From: Cladocopium goreaui
Lineage: Eukaryota; Sar; Dinophyceae; Suessiales; Symbiodiniaceae
Assembly (NCBI GenBank): GCA_947184155.2
Contig: CAMXCT020000813.1
Span: 1-64,000 of the forward strand
Reading direction: 5' to 3'
DNA: 64,000 nt
Below are positions 10,801 to 24,201 of the stretch, one piece after another (the stretch's first letter is position 1; each line of letters starts with the position of its first letter). The notes under the pieces are model-generated. The model did not search any database. It was not told where the DNA came from and worked only from the letters and a program-made list of their open reading frames with translations. The translations under genes were made by a program, and so were the position numbers.

Positions 10801-13800
10801 TGGAAAAGAAAACCGTGGCCACAATCGCCATAGGCAAAAGTACTTTCATGGGTCATTTTCCATGGCTATGTCAAATAATCAGAGGAATCAATATCTACAG
10901 TCTACAATGAAGATCTGATTGGTGGTTTGGAACATTTTTTTTCCATATATTGGGAATTATCATCCCAACTGACGAAGTCATATTTTTCAGAGGGGTAGGC
11001 ATACCACCAACCAGATGAAGATTGTATGTGGACGATATAACGCTAAGTACAAGCAGAAGTTGGAGGATATACCCAAATTCATTCAACCCATGTTCATAGG
11101 AATTCATATAGCCATGTAACAGTCATAAGGAATCTCATCGATTAGGTTGGGATGTCCAATGCATTGACTTGAAGGTCTGTACCAGCAAAATAGATCAACG
11201 GTTCATTATTCTTTTTGTTGCCATAGATTGGAATATATCAGCCCGTTTGAAAACGAAGAGTAGCCATAGGACGACTGTACTTCAGAATAGGATCGGATTA
11301 ATAACCTTGAATCATTTTATGGCTTGTGAAGAGGGGGGGCATCTACTCCAAGAAGTTTCAATTCCAACATTCAGAAGTAGACATGAACTTTGGAGAACTT
11401 TGCTATCTTTGCCCAGATGTTTTAGTACTTCTGCCCACATTCGGTAAGTGGACGGGGTCAGGGTGGGTCTCATTGCCTCATTGGCGGGCGACAAGTCGCT
11501 GTGATAATCGATGAAAGACCTCCCCAAGCCTTATCATTGGCGCAACTCATCTCTCCTGTGTTTTCTCTTACCCTCTGGTTATTTAACATAGCCATGGAAA
11601 TTTGTCCATTTATAGATGGTTTTCCTATTAAAATTGTGATTTTCCATGGCTATGTTAAATAACCAGACGGCAATTCTTATATCATTGATTTGGTTGAACA
11701 TTGTTGTAGTTGGAAGTTACATGAAGTTCCATAAAGTTCCAAACTTACATATCTACAGACACAAATACATACACGTTTATAGAATCTATATAGAAACTTA
11801 TTTTGAAACGTATGCATACGTACATACATACATACATACATACATACAAACATACATACATCCATCCATCCATCCATCCATCCATCCATCCATCCATACA
11901 TACATACATAATCATACATACATACATACATACATACATACATAATCATACATACATACATACATACATACATACATACATAACACAACATAACATAACA
12001 TAACATAACATAACATCCATCCATCCATCCATCCATCCATCCATCCATCCATCCATCCATCCATCCATCCATCCATCCATACATACATACATACATACAT
12101 ACATACGTATACATATGTAATGACTAATAATATGAGTGTATATATGTATATACACACATACATTATTGCGACAAGGTCACCCCAGCCGCCACATTTTAAC
12201 ATTTTTCCCAGGGCTGTCAGCTGGTGGCGCTTCCGGAGTGTTTCTCCTTCATCGGAGCGCAGAAAGGCGAAGCGCAGCAGGCCGCAGAGAGCCTGGAGGG
12301 GCCCACCATGCAGCGAGCCTCGAACGAAGGGACGAAGGGGGGGTTGGAGGTAGCTACCATAAGGTCTATGGTTTAAGGCCATGCCAAGGGAATATATTCC
12401 CAAAACAAATGGTCATTTTTTTTGGTCAAAAAGGTTGTGAGTTGATAGATGTTGATGGATAGTTGGTTGACTAGGCATATGGTAAAATTACTCAGCGAAC
12501 TTAGGGGGTCGGTTTGTGTTGGGGAGTACCATATTTACTCTTATTTATATGTAGAATTTTCCATAATGATGTATATTGCATATCAAGAGAAATGGGGCTA
12601 ACAATGTAATTAAAATTAGTGGTTTCGATAAGTGCTTTTTTCAAGATCGACATGGAAAGACTATGAAGGATACAAGCCGCCTGTTCCAGCCAAGTGGTTT
12701 TCATATACTTGAATTCTTAATGAGCCTTCAAAATTGGGGATTACTCTCTGGTAATCAAACATAGTCGGAAAATCCTCACTAGTTGGGAGTGACTTTTTTT
12801 TAGTTGGGACAATTTATCAAACTCAATTTGGGCCAGCAAGCCATGTTAGCCATGTTTGATTACCGAAGGGTATATTATTGAGATGACTGTAAAACCGGCA
12901 TTACATGACATGTGCATGGACATTTGGATGTTCTTTGGAACTTTTTAGTTAGATGGCTGCCAGAAAGATGCGTTTGCGCTGTGGCGATTTTATGGTCATA
13001 TAACATTTACTGTCTCTCCAAAACTATTGCTTGAAAACAGACAAAAACGACTAGCATGTTCAGTCAATGATTCTGAATGATGGTTTCCATATGGTTTCCA
13101 TATGATTTCCATACGATTTCCGTATGATTTCCGTATGATTTCCATGTTTTTGTACATCCATTTTTCTCACTTTCGTGGCTCACCCGTGGAAGGTCACCAT
13201 GTTTTTGTGCCAGGATATCGGGATTTGGCACGAGAGCAACAGATCTGGTTGTCGTTGGGAGGTGGCTAAGAGAAATGTTCGGCGGTGGCTTTGTAGTGGG
13301 ACAATCATTAAACTAAATGGGGGAGAACCAATATGTATATATATATATGTATAGATGTATATAGATGCATATAGATGTATATAGATGTATATAGATGTAT
13401 ATATATATATGTATATAGATGTATATAGATGCATATAGATGTATATAGATGTATATATATGTATATAGATGTATATAGATGTATATAGATGTATATAGAT
13501 GGTTTTAGATGTATATAGATGCATACAGATGTATATAGATGTATATATATGTATATAGATGTATATAGATGGTTATAGATGTATATAGATGGTTATAGAT
13601 GTATATAGATGCATATAGATGTATATAGATGTATATATATGTATATAGATGTATATAGATGTATATAGATGTATATAGATGTATATAGATGCATATAGAT
13701 GTATATAGATATATATATATGTATATAGATGTATATAGATGCATATAGATGTATATAGATGTATATATATGTATATAGATGTATATAGATGTATATATGT

Positions 13801-16800
13801 ATATAGATGTATATAGATGGTTATAGATGTATGTAGATGTATATATATGTATATAGATGTATATAGATGCATATAGATGTATATAGATGTATATAGATGC
13901 ATATAGATGTATATAGATGTATATAGATGGTTATAGATGTATGTAGATATATATATATGTATATATATGTATATATATGTATATATATGTATATAGATGG
14001 TTATAGATGTATATAGATGCATATAGATGTATATAGATGTATATATATGTATATAGATGTATATAGATGCATATAGATGTATATAGGTGTATATATATGT
14101 ATATAGATGTATATAGATGTATATAGATGGTTATAGATGTATATAGATGCATATAGATGTATATAGATGTATATATATATATGTATATATAGATGCATAT
14201 AGATGTATATAGATGTATATATATGTATATATATGTATATAGATGGTTATAGATGTATATAGATGTATATAGATGCATATAGATGTATATAGATGTATAT
14301 ATATGTATATAGATGTATATAGATGCATATAGATGTATATAGATGTATATATATGTATATAGATGTATATAGATGTATATATGTATATAGATGTATATAT
14401 GTATATAGATGTATATAGATGGTTATAGATGTATGTAGATGTATATATATGTATATAGATGTATATAGATGGTTATAGATGTATATAGATGCATATAGAT
14501 GTATATAGATGTATATATATATATGTATATAGATGTATATAGATGCATATAGATGTATATAGATGTATATATATGTATATAGATGTATATAGATGTATAT
14601 ATGTATATAGATGTATATAGATGGTTATAGATGTATGTAGATGTATATATATGTATATAGATGTATATAGATGGTTATAGATGTATATAGATGCATATAG
14701 ATGTATATAGATGTATATATATATATGTATATATAGATGCATATAGATGTATATAGATGTATATATATGTATATATATGTATATAGATGTATATAGATGG
14801 TTATAGATGTATATAGATGCATATAGATGTATACAGATGTATATAGATGTATATAATAGATGTATATAGATGTGGAAAATCCAGTTTTTTTCGTCTGGAA
14901 CATGATCTACATGTATATTCGGGTTTTCCACACCTAAGTGAACGTTTATTGCAGGGTATATAATGTGGGATATATCTATCAGGGTATCAAAAATGGCGGA
15001 TACCACATGGTTGATATTAAATAATACACCTGAGGGTCATCGATCCATTTTCCAGTTTATGAATCATGATCCACACTATACCCTTTGGTACACCAAGACT
15101 TTGCTATACATGGTCCGTTTTTGTTATGTTTAACAAACAATGATTTGCTTGGTATGAGTATGGTCATTGACTTTGCTATGGTTGAATTAAATGGTCCATT
15201 TAGTGAACAATTCCCCCTGGATGGTCTATACATGGTCGTTAAAGAGATTGATGATTTCCCCCTAGCTATGGCGACCTGACCTTTGGGAGATGCATGTTGG
15301 TCAGACTGTATTAGTCACTAGTCACAAGATGTCGCCAGTGTACATCATCATGATTTGCTCATGATTTTTGCATGCTCTTTTTGGTTGTGACTTGTCAATA
15401 CAATACAGTCAGGAGTGAATAGTGAAGAAAAGCCAGTCTTGTCAACAGTGAATAGTCGTTTGTCAAAAACGAAATGCCACGGTTTGTTGAGACGAATGGA
15501 TGCGAATGCAAATTGGACTACCGCAGAACTGGTGTGGGGGAGGATGTTACAGAGAATGGCTGCAAGCACAGTACTTGAATTGATCAATGACTTTCAGGTG
15601 CTTGTGTATCTGCAATACCACTGCAACGACTCCAATGCTACTGAGTGGAGAAAGGGTGGCTATGAGGATGCTTAAGTTCATTCTTGTGGCCAGAATAACT
15701 GCGACACTTTCAAAACAAGCAGAACTCGATGCTAGTGATTATGGAGTCAGATCTGCCAGAAGGAGAAGCTGCCTAGTGACTTATTATGCAGTTGGAGGGC
15801 CTTTCACGGACACCTAGAGAGAAATTGGAGGTGCTTGTAGAATGGACTAGTCCAGTCCAACAGTGACAGTGCCAAATCAATTTCTTGAATAGTCAATAGA
15901 TCCCGAAAGTCTTCGGCAGCACCTGCAATCAGCAGGCTTTCAAGAGAAGGTCGAGGGGGAGCCAGACAACAAGAGCCTTGGACAGCGACGCACGGGCTCT
16001 GAGGCTCTTCGCGAAGATGGTATTTCTGGCTAGTAATAACTGTTGGGTTTATGGTGATGAAAGAACTAGTTGTAAAGTAGTTGTTATATCTGATGGTTTG
16101 TGGATGTTTATGACATTAGCCTCTTTTAAACTAACAGTTTGCTATTGAAGCCATGGCCCAATCGAAATAGTGGATTTACCCATTAAAAATTGGTATATAG
16201 ATTTTCCATATAAATCACCATTTTCCCACGGTTTTCCCTTGGTTTTCCAATTAAAAATGGTGGATGTTCCCATAGTTTTCTGTTAAGGTTCACCAGGCCG
16301 GGTAAACGAATATCGATACTCGCGACGGATCATCCCAGCAATCCCAGGAATGAACGGTTAGAAAAGTCGTCAGTTCACCAATAGTAATACCCTCTGGTCA
16401 ACGTTAACATAACTATATGAAGAATAAACATGTTTAATGGGTAAAGCAACTATAAATGGCCATTTTCAATAGCTATGTTTGTTTACTAGAGGGTAAACTG
16501 GGATAATCTCTAGGTTTTTACTAAGTATAGGCTTAGCCTGGTTTACCCAAAGCACCTGAAATGATTCCTGGGATGTTCCCAGACATTTCAAGTGGCCAAA
16601 AAGGACAGCAACGATGCTGTGGGGATCGAACTTCAATCCAATGCCGCGGGGTCTTGGGGAACATAGAACAGCATTCAGAATATCCATAAATCTCCAAAGT
16701 TAAAGTTGGTGTTCAGTTTCAAAAGAATGGGGACACCCAAAGAAGTTGGTGGTTTGGAACATGTTTTATTTTCCATAATAAAAAAAGGGATAATCCTTCC

Positions 16801-19800
16801 CATTGACGAAATCATATTTTTCAAGATGGTTAAAACCACCAACCAGCCAAAAGAAGTTGGCATTCCTGCTCCAGTTAATGGAGAGACTCAGGTTGGGCGG
16901 AAGATAGACTGGAGAGTGGCTTTTGTGAAATCGCGACATCAACGATCCAAACTGCAGCGATTCTCAAACTGTTCCTACCCGCATACCAAAGATGTATACT
17001 AATTAACCTCCTTAGATTCCAGTGTAGCAAGGAATTTATAAACCAGTAAAGCTCGAGTTTTTTTTTGGTTGTTCTACTGGTTGATACATTTTATAAACCA
17101 GTGATCAGTGGGGCCGGGTGGCGCCCAGGATTTTGAACACCCACGTGGTCCTGAACAGTTCCGGCGAGATGGTGGCGGTCTACAGCACCTTGGTCGGAGG
17201 TCGGAGCTGGGAGGTAAGCTGGGACACTGGGCGAATGTTGGAGGTGAGATACCCAGCGAATATTTATTGATTAAAGGTATTCCACCTCCAACAGAGTATA
17301 CACCCCTTAAGAATAACATGGAACAAAAACCGAGTTTTTTTGAAATTTAAATTATAAATCAATATTAATTATTTAATCAATATTAATTATTTAATCAGCT
17401 GTGGAATATTAATTATGAAGAATCAACACTGGTTGGTGATTTGGAACCATGGAATATTATGACTTTCCATTCAGTCGGGAATTTCAGCATCCCAACTGAC
17501 GAACTCATATTTTTTCAGAGGGGTTGTTTTACCACCAACCAGAGCATTATTATGATTATGAGATTATACAGATGATTATATAGAAAGGTATGCCAGCTGA
17601 TTATATAGATGTGCTGATTATGATGATTATGAGTATGCTTTACAATGGGGATATATTCGATGATCTTAGTACTAGCATAATTCGGATAGCTATTTAAGCC
17701 AAGAAGTACAATGAGATGGGGACAGGGGGAGTTCCAAGCATGACTCACGGTTGTGCTTTGCTTTTATAGAGGGCACCCCCAGAATCCACTGGTTAAGGGC
17801 ATGCCGTTTGTTTGTAGACACACCATGATAAACACCCATGTTTTGGGGCTTCCATGGTACATAGTTTCTACCCATGATATCCAATGATCCAGTTAAGCAA
17901 CCCCATTCTCCAGGCTTCAAACATCCATCGAACATCCCAACTTTTCCGGAGAATCCTCCAGATTTATCCAAAATCATTAAACACATATCCAACATAATTG
18001 CAAAATGGTCCAACATCATCCAAAAATGATCTAAACTCATCATGATCCAACATCATCCAGAAATCATCCAAAAACGATCCGACAGAACTTAAAAAATGGT
18101 CCAACATCATCCAATATGATCAAAATGATTCAAACTCATTCAAAAATAGATCCAACATATCTCCCAAAGTATCCCAAAGAAATCTCAGGAGACTTGGGAT
18201 TTTTTGTTTTTTCAGGAAAGATCCACCTCTTCGACGCCCCCTTCACTGGGCTGGTGGAATCGCAACAGACCCTTGCGGGGGCCGAGGTGGGGTTTGAGCA
18301 TAGAGGAGCTGGGAAAAACTCGGAAGAAATAGGGGTGATTTTCCATATGTTTTTTCCGTATACATAAATAAGTTCAAGATGGTGAAACCATGTTTCACCA
18401 TATGGCTAGTTTTATGATGTTTTATGACTTTGGTTCGTCAAAAATGAAACATATGGTGGATAGTTTCTGTGTAGTGGGTTACTTTAATATATGTTTAATC
18501 ATATATGAATGGTATAACTGGATCATTTCGTATGTGACTGTTACTTGGATGCGCATCCTATAGTTACTATGAGGTTTTGAGCCAAACTTGGATCGGCAGG
18601 TCGGTACACCCGACTGGACGGAGCCGTAATTTTTCGGGGCTATGTGCTGATGACTATGTGCAAAAGTTGAGAATAAAACTTACAAATCATTCCATGTCCT
18701 TTTGAGTTCTTTGAATTCCCCAAAAAATAGGGTCTCCAAATTAAATCCAGTGCTTAAAAGATTTTAGAAGTTCCAAAACCATCAAACTACCCTCTGGTAA
18801 TTTAACGTAGCTATTGAACATCACCATTGAAATAGTGGATTTTCCCATGAAAAATGGGTGGATTTTCCAGTTCGCTATGTTAGTTTACTAACTCACCTAA
18901 CGGATGATGGATTTGAAGAGCCTCACTTTCTGCCATGGAAATTGCCATGGGGCCATTGGAGATCAATTTTCCCTGGTGCCCTAGTTCTGGATCGCGTCAA
19001 GCAATGTGGACAATACACATATAATATATATATATAATACATATATATATATATACATATATATATATACATACATATATATATATAAGTATATATATAA
19101 TATACACACTTTATATTATACACATGGCATATTCAAATGCTTTTTCTTTGAGCCACAGATATATATCGGTACGCCCGCCGGGTTCAGGTGGTCGCCTGCG
19201 ATTCGCCCATGGGGAAACTGGGCGTCACGGTCTGCTACGACGTGCGCTTTCCGGAGCTCTTCCAGAAGCTGCGCTTCCAGCATGGCGTGGAGCGAGGGGG
19301 GGTGGGGCATGAAAGTTGGGGTGATAAATGTTGGATACATATTTTATACATATATATATATTATACGTATTATATTTGAAGGGGTATAGAAATTCATGAT
19401 ATAAACATAGATATAGATATGTTTACTACATATACATTTTGTATCATTTTGTAGGATCGAGGTGGGGTGATACATGGGTGAGCATAGCACTTCAATGCCA
19501 GCACGGGAATAGGAATGGAAACTCAAAGCCGAGTAAGTTGATGATGAACTCGAAGCTATGTAAGTTGAAAGTCTTTGATCCACCACGTGATTATCCATTG
19601 ATTACCCATGAATTATCCATGAATTATCCATGAAATATCCATTGATTATCCATTGATTAACCAGGCCAAGGAACCATTGGTGATTTCAGAACCACCATGG
19701 GAAGGATCCCCACCAGGCCCACAACCGATCTGTCCCCGAGTTCCAGGCCAGTCCCTTGGGGACGAAAAGCCTATTGTTTTGTGGCCCCAAATCAAAACCA

Positions 19801-22800
19801 TGATCAAAAATAGATAAACATAGTGGTTCTTCTTGATTTAATCAGATTTTTCAATGTCGATTTCGCCGATTTTGATCATCAATCAAGCCTGGGCTGTTCA
19901 TTTGCTGGTCACTCGTCGAATCGGCGCCGCGTCGCCGTTGATCGCACAGGACATCCTGCTCATTCCTTCAGCCTTTTCGATGCCAACAGGACATTCGAAT
20001 GCCGGGGATGGTGGGGGTGGTCGCCCAAACCATAACTGGTGGATGGAGATTCCCCCTCGAAAAAAGGGTGACTTAACCCATCCCCATGTACATAGTAGCT
20101 GGGGGTTTCAGTCATCCCCAAAAATGGATTGTTTATTTAACGGAAAATCCATCTAGAAAGATGGCTGGGGATACCCCCATGACTTGGGAAACCTCCATTT
20201 AGAGTGAGTGAATTTCCACTGGCTACGTAACAAGTTACCAGAAGGCCAGTGGCTGTAGTTGGGATAAAGTGAAAAACTTCACCGTTCACCGCCGTGGGGA
20301 TTGAATGGATTGAAATGATTGAAATGTTTAGCCCCAAGTACCCCCAGTTTTTTGGCCGGTTGTGATGGCCATTCGCATCAATGGAAAGACACAGATTAGG
20401 TGAGATTAGTGTGTTCGTGGGGTAGACTTTGTCCCATTGATGGCTGGTTGATGGTTTGGAACATTTTTTATATTCCCCAATAGCTGGGATGATGATCCAA
20501 TCTGACTAAGATTTTTCAGGGGGTTTGAAACCACCAACTAGATGGGATTGTAGGTTCCAGAAGTAGCTGATGTCATTGCTAACCTGCAACCAGAAATGGC
20601 CATCCAAAGCGTTGATAAGATGTTTTTTGCTGCTTTAACCAATGCTTCTATCGTTCCAACCCCTATGTCTCTTGATGAACTACCCATTTCGGTTGAAGAC
20701 ATCCCCGCTTTTGCTTGGTCAAATGCACTGTTTTGTTTTTTTTCGAATGTCCCCAGCAAATACGATGAACTCCCTAATGATTTCCACATATGTTGGACAT
20801 CGAAAATCACCAAAAACATCCACATAAAAGTGAATCATAACTATATTTATCACTACATGTTAGCCATATTTAGCCATATATTTTACATGTGTTCATCATT
20901 TTTTCATCATTTGTTTCTATATTCCTATAGGGACCATGGATGAGGAGGTGGTCACCTTCTCGGTCTCCGGCAGGTAAGGCTCATTGGGAGCTCCTGATGC
21001 GCACTCGAGCCTTGGAGTGTCAATGCTACGTGCTGGCGGCCGCGCAGGCGGGGTTCGTTAGGTCCAGCCACGAGATGATGAGTTTTTTTTTCCACTCCAA
21101 GTGAAAATTCTGATGGTTTCCTCTAGGGTCTAGAAATCGGTCTGGATTATCCATGTTTGTTCCTATTTCTATTTGATGATCTACTAGTAATTGGGATAAT
21201 ATTTTGCTTTAGGAATATCCACCAAGCAGCTAACAAACTCTGATTTCTTTGCAGGGTATGAGATTGGCAATGTTTGAGGGATGTTTACCCAGAAAAAACA
21301 TGATTAACATGACACACTGGGGCCTTGAAGATGCCAATTTAGTACAAATTTTCCTGGGTGAACTGTTAAGGTTTCTGGGGGATATATCACTGCAGGTACA
21401 TGGGCAAAACGAAAACCAACTGAAATAATAGGGGGGGGGCACCACTTTGTAGGGGAAACCACCCCATTAGTGTTTCAGATTTTGGAGTTGTTATGAGTTG
21501 CCGAGAGGCTTGGATATGCTTGATGCTTAGGTATGTAATTACTGACCCAGATATAGCACTGGTTTATCTTTCTGTCAGGTAGAACCATGGTTCTCAGCCA
21601 CATACCAAATGTACTGCTAAAGACACTGACTCATAATATGGGTTTATCCAACACTTGTTTGCCCCAAAGAATTTCCCTCCGGTGTTAACATGGCTGTCTG
21701 GGAAATCCTCCATAAATGGAGCTTCTCATAGGATAAAATAATGGGAACATCTATAAATGACGGATTTTCCACTGCAACATTTGGTTACCAGATGATAAGG
21801 CAAGTTTTTTTTGGTCATTTTGTCTGTTTAAAGGTATCCAGGGTGTCCTGTCACAATGGTCTTGAGTATTCCTATGGTTGTCGGTCACATCACCATCTTA
21901 CCGCAGTATTCAGCAGTCTTATTTTCAGTGATTGTTGCTATTTGTTGCTTAAATAACCTACAAAAAAAATGATCATGGAAAATCTCAGTTTTGGTTGATT
22001 TCAAGTTGATTCCCAGTCCTTGGTTTTTAAGTTGTCAAGTTTTCTTTTTGGCGTCTGTGAGAATGAGTTGATGGCCTGGATCTTCCAGCCACATTTGATT
22101 TCCAGAGGGGTAAATCCCATGAATCACCAGGGCTATCACCATATATCACCATTCTTAACGCATTCTTCACCATTACCAACCATTATTAACTGTTATTAAC
22201 TAGTATTAACTATGATTAACCAGTATTAACTATTATTAACTATTATTAAACCATTATTTAACTAGTATTCACTATATTATTAAACCGTTATTAAAGCATT
22301 ATGAACGACTATGAATTAACCACCATGAACCAATCTTGGAGCCTTGGAGCCGGCTCCAGCAGCGGCAACCGCTTCCGCGCTAGGCGGGAAAGCACAACGA
22401 GGACGGCAACCAGCGGCAATCCTGGGGCCATGCCATGGCCGTAGATCCCTGGGGCAAGGCGACTTTTGCGACATGGGGACAGGAAAATCCAGGGATAAAG
22501 GCCGGCAATTTGTGATTTTATGGTATTTTAATGGGACATAATGGTATTTTATGGTATTTTAATGGGATTTAGTGGGATTTTATGGTATTTTAATGAGATT
22601 TAATGGGATATATGATGGTTACCCTCTGGTAAACAATTACATAACGATCTGGGAAGATCCACCCATGTTCTAGCTGGGTAAATCCACTATTTCGATTGGG
22701 TCATGGCTTCAATAGCAAACTGTTACCAGAGGGTAAGCAAAATCTTCGAGCTGTGCCCGAACCTGGCTGGTTGATGGCAGAGTCACCATCACCGTAGCGT

Positions 22801-24168
22801 TGAATCGTGAATATGCAGGCTTTATACTAGTTGGTGGTTTGGAACATTTTTTATTTTCCATCATATATGGGATAATCCTTCCCATTGACGAACTCATATT
22901 TTTCAAGATGGTTCAAACCACCAACCAGTATATCTGAAATCCCAATTTCACAGAGATACCTCGCCATTTGTTGCTGGTGTGTTTCTGTCTCTCTCTTAAG
23001 AATAATGCTAAAAACACAACTCGCTAATACATAAACTACCCCAAAAATCTATGGGTTACCCTTTGGTAATCAAACATTGCAATGGAAAATATATCAGTTA
23101 TACATAGATAATTGTCCCATCAAAACATCATTTATAGAGGATTTCCCAGCCAGCCACGTTTGATGACAGCGGCGGGTGTGTGTGTATATATATAAGTATA
23201 GATATAGACACATATATAGTCCCATTTATTATATATATATATTACTGTACATTATTGTATCCCACTATATATATATATATACATAGTAAGTCATTAAGTC
23301 CCCATTGTTTCTAATCCAACTAATCATTCAGGACCATTAATCACCACTAATAAACATTATATAATTACCATTATAAACCCCTATGAACTACCCAAAGTTC
23401 TATGGATTCTGTATAGGGCTTCCCTCTTTTTTTTTTGTCAACCTGTCCCCCGGTTCAGGTTCTGGCGGAGTTCGACGGGAGCAGCTCTGGTGTGAAGGTG
23501 GTGGAAATTCTCCCAGAGAAATTGCAGGCGCAGCGGGAAAAAGCGGCGCAGCAGAAATGGTTGGGGGATTTATCCAACTTGGATAATTAATCATCCCACT
23601 TGGGGAAAACATGGAGAATCTGTTGGATAATTAATCCTTCCCATTGACGAACTCATATTTTTCAAGATGGTTAAAACCACCAACCAGGTTATTATTAACC
23701 ATATATTAACCATATATTAACCATATATTAACCATATATTAACCATTAGTTGCCATAGTTCGTTCACCCATTTAAATGGGATGACCCGAGGAAATGGTCA
23801 TTTACGCCTTAGCCAAGCAACCACGATCCCTGGGATGCTCCAAGTCGGGAGTGCATCCCAGCACTGTTCCAAGCCCCAATGGCAGGGTCTCTGTTAGTTC
23901 GAGGATAGCAACCATGAAAATGTGTGGTGATATTCGCCCAATCAATGGGGATCTAAGATGGCAGAAACAGAAAAACCGAAGAAACATCAGGAGATCTGAC
24001 ATTATATGGACCAAACCTGTGCTGAGCTCACCATGCCGACGATGGTTATCAGGAATCATCGACTTGAAAAGGGTGTTGATGGGTATCAACATCAAACAAC
24101 GGCAGTATTGTGGGATAGAACCAGGATGTGAATATACTTCTAACCATCCCATCTCCCTAGCACACAAA

Positions 24169-24201
<33 letters not shown>

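Noticed and set aside
11646-12403. Overlapping frames of Met-Tyr-Val-Cys and Gly-Trp-Met-Asp repeats
   Set aside because: Translation of CATA/CATC tracts; the only real coding there is nitrilase exon 4 on the plus strand.
13180-15006. Several minus-strand frames of His-Leu-Tyr-Thr-Ser-Ile repeats
   Set aside because: Translation of the ten-base satellite.
15348-15817. Overlapping 76-86 codon frames on both strands
   Set aside because: No motif, no codon bias, inside a nitrilase intron.
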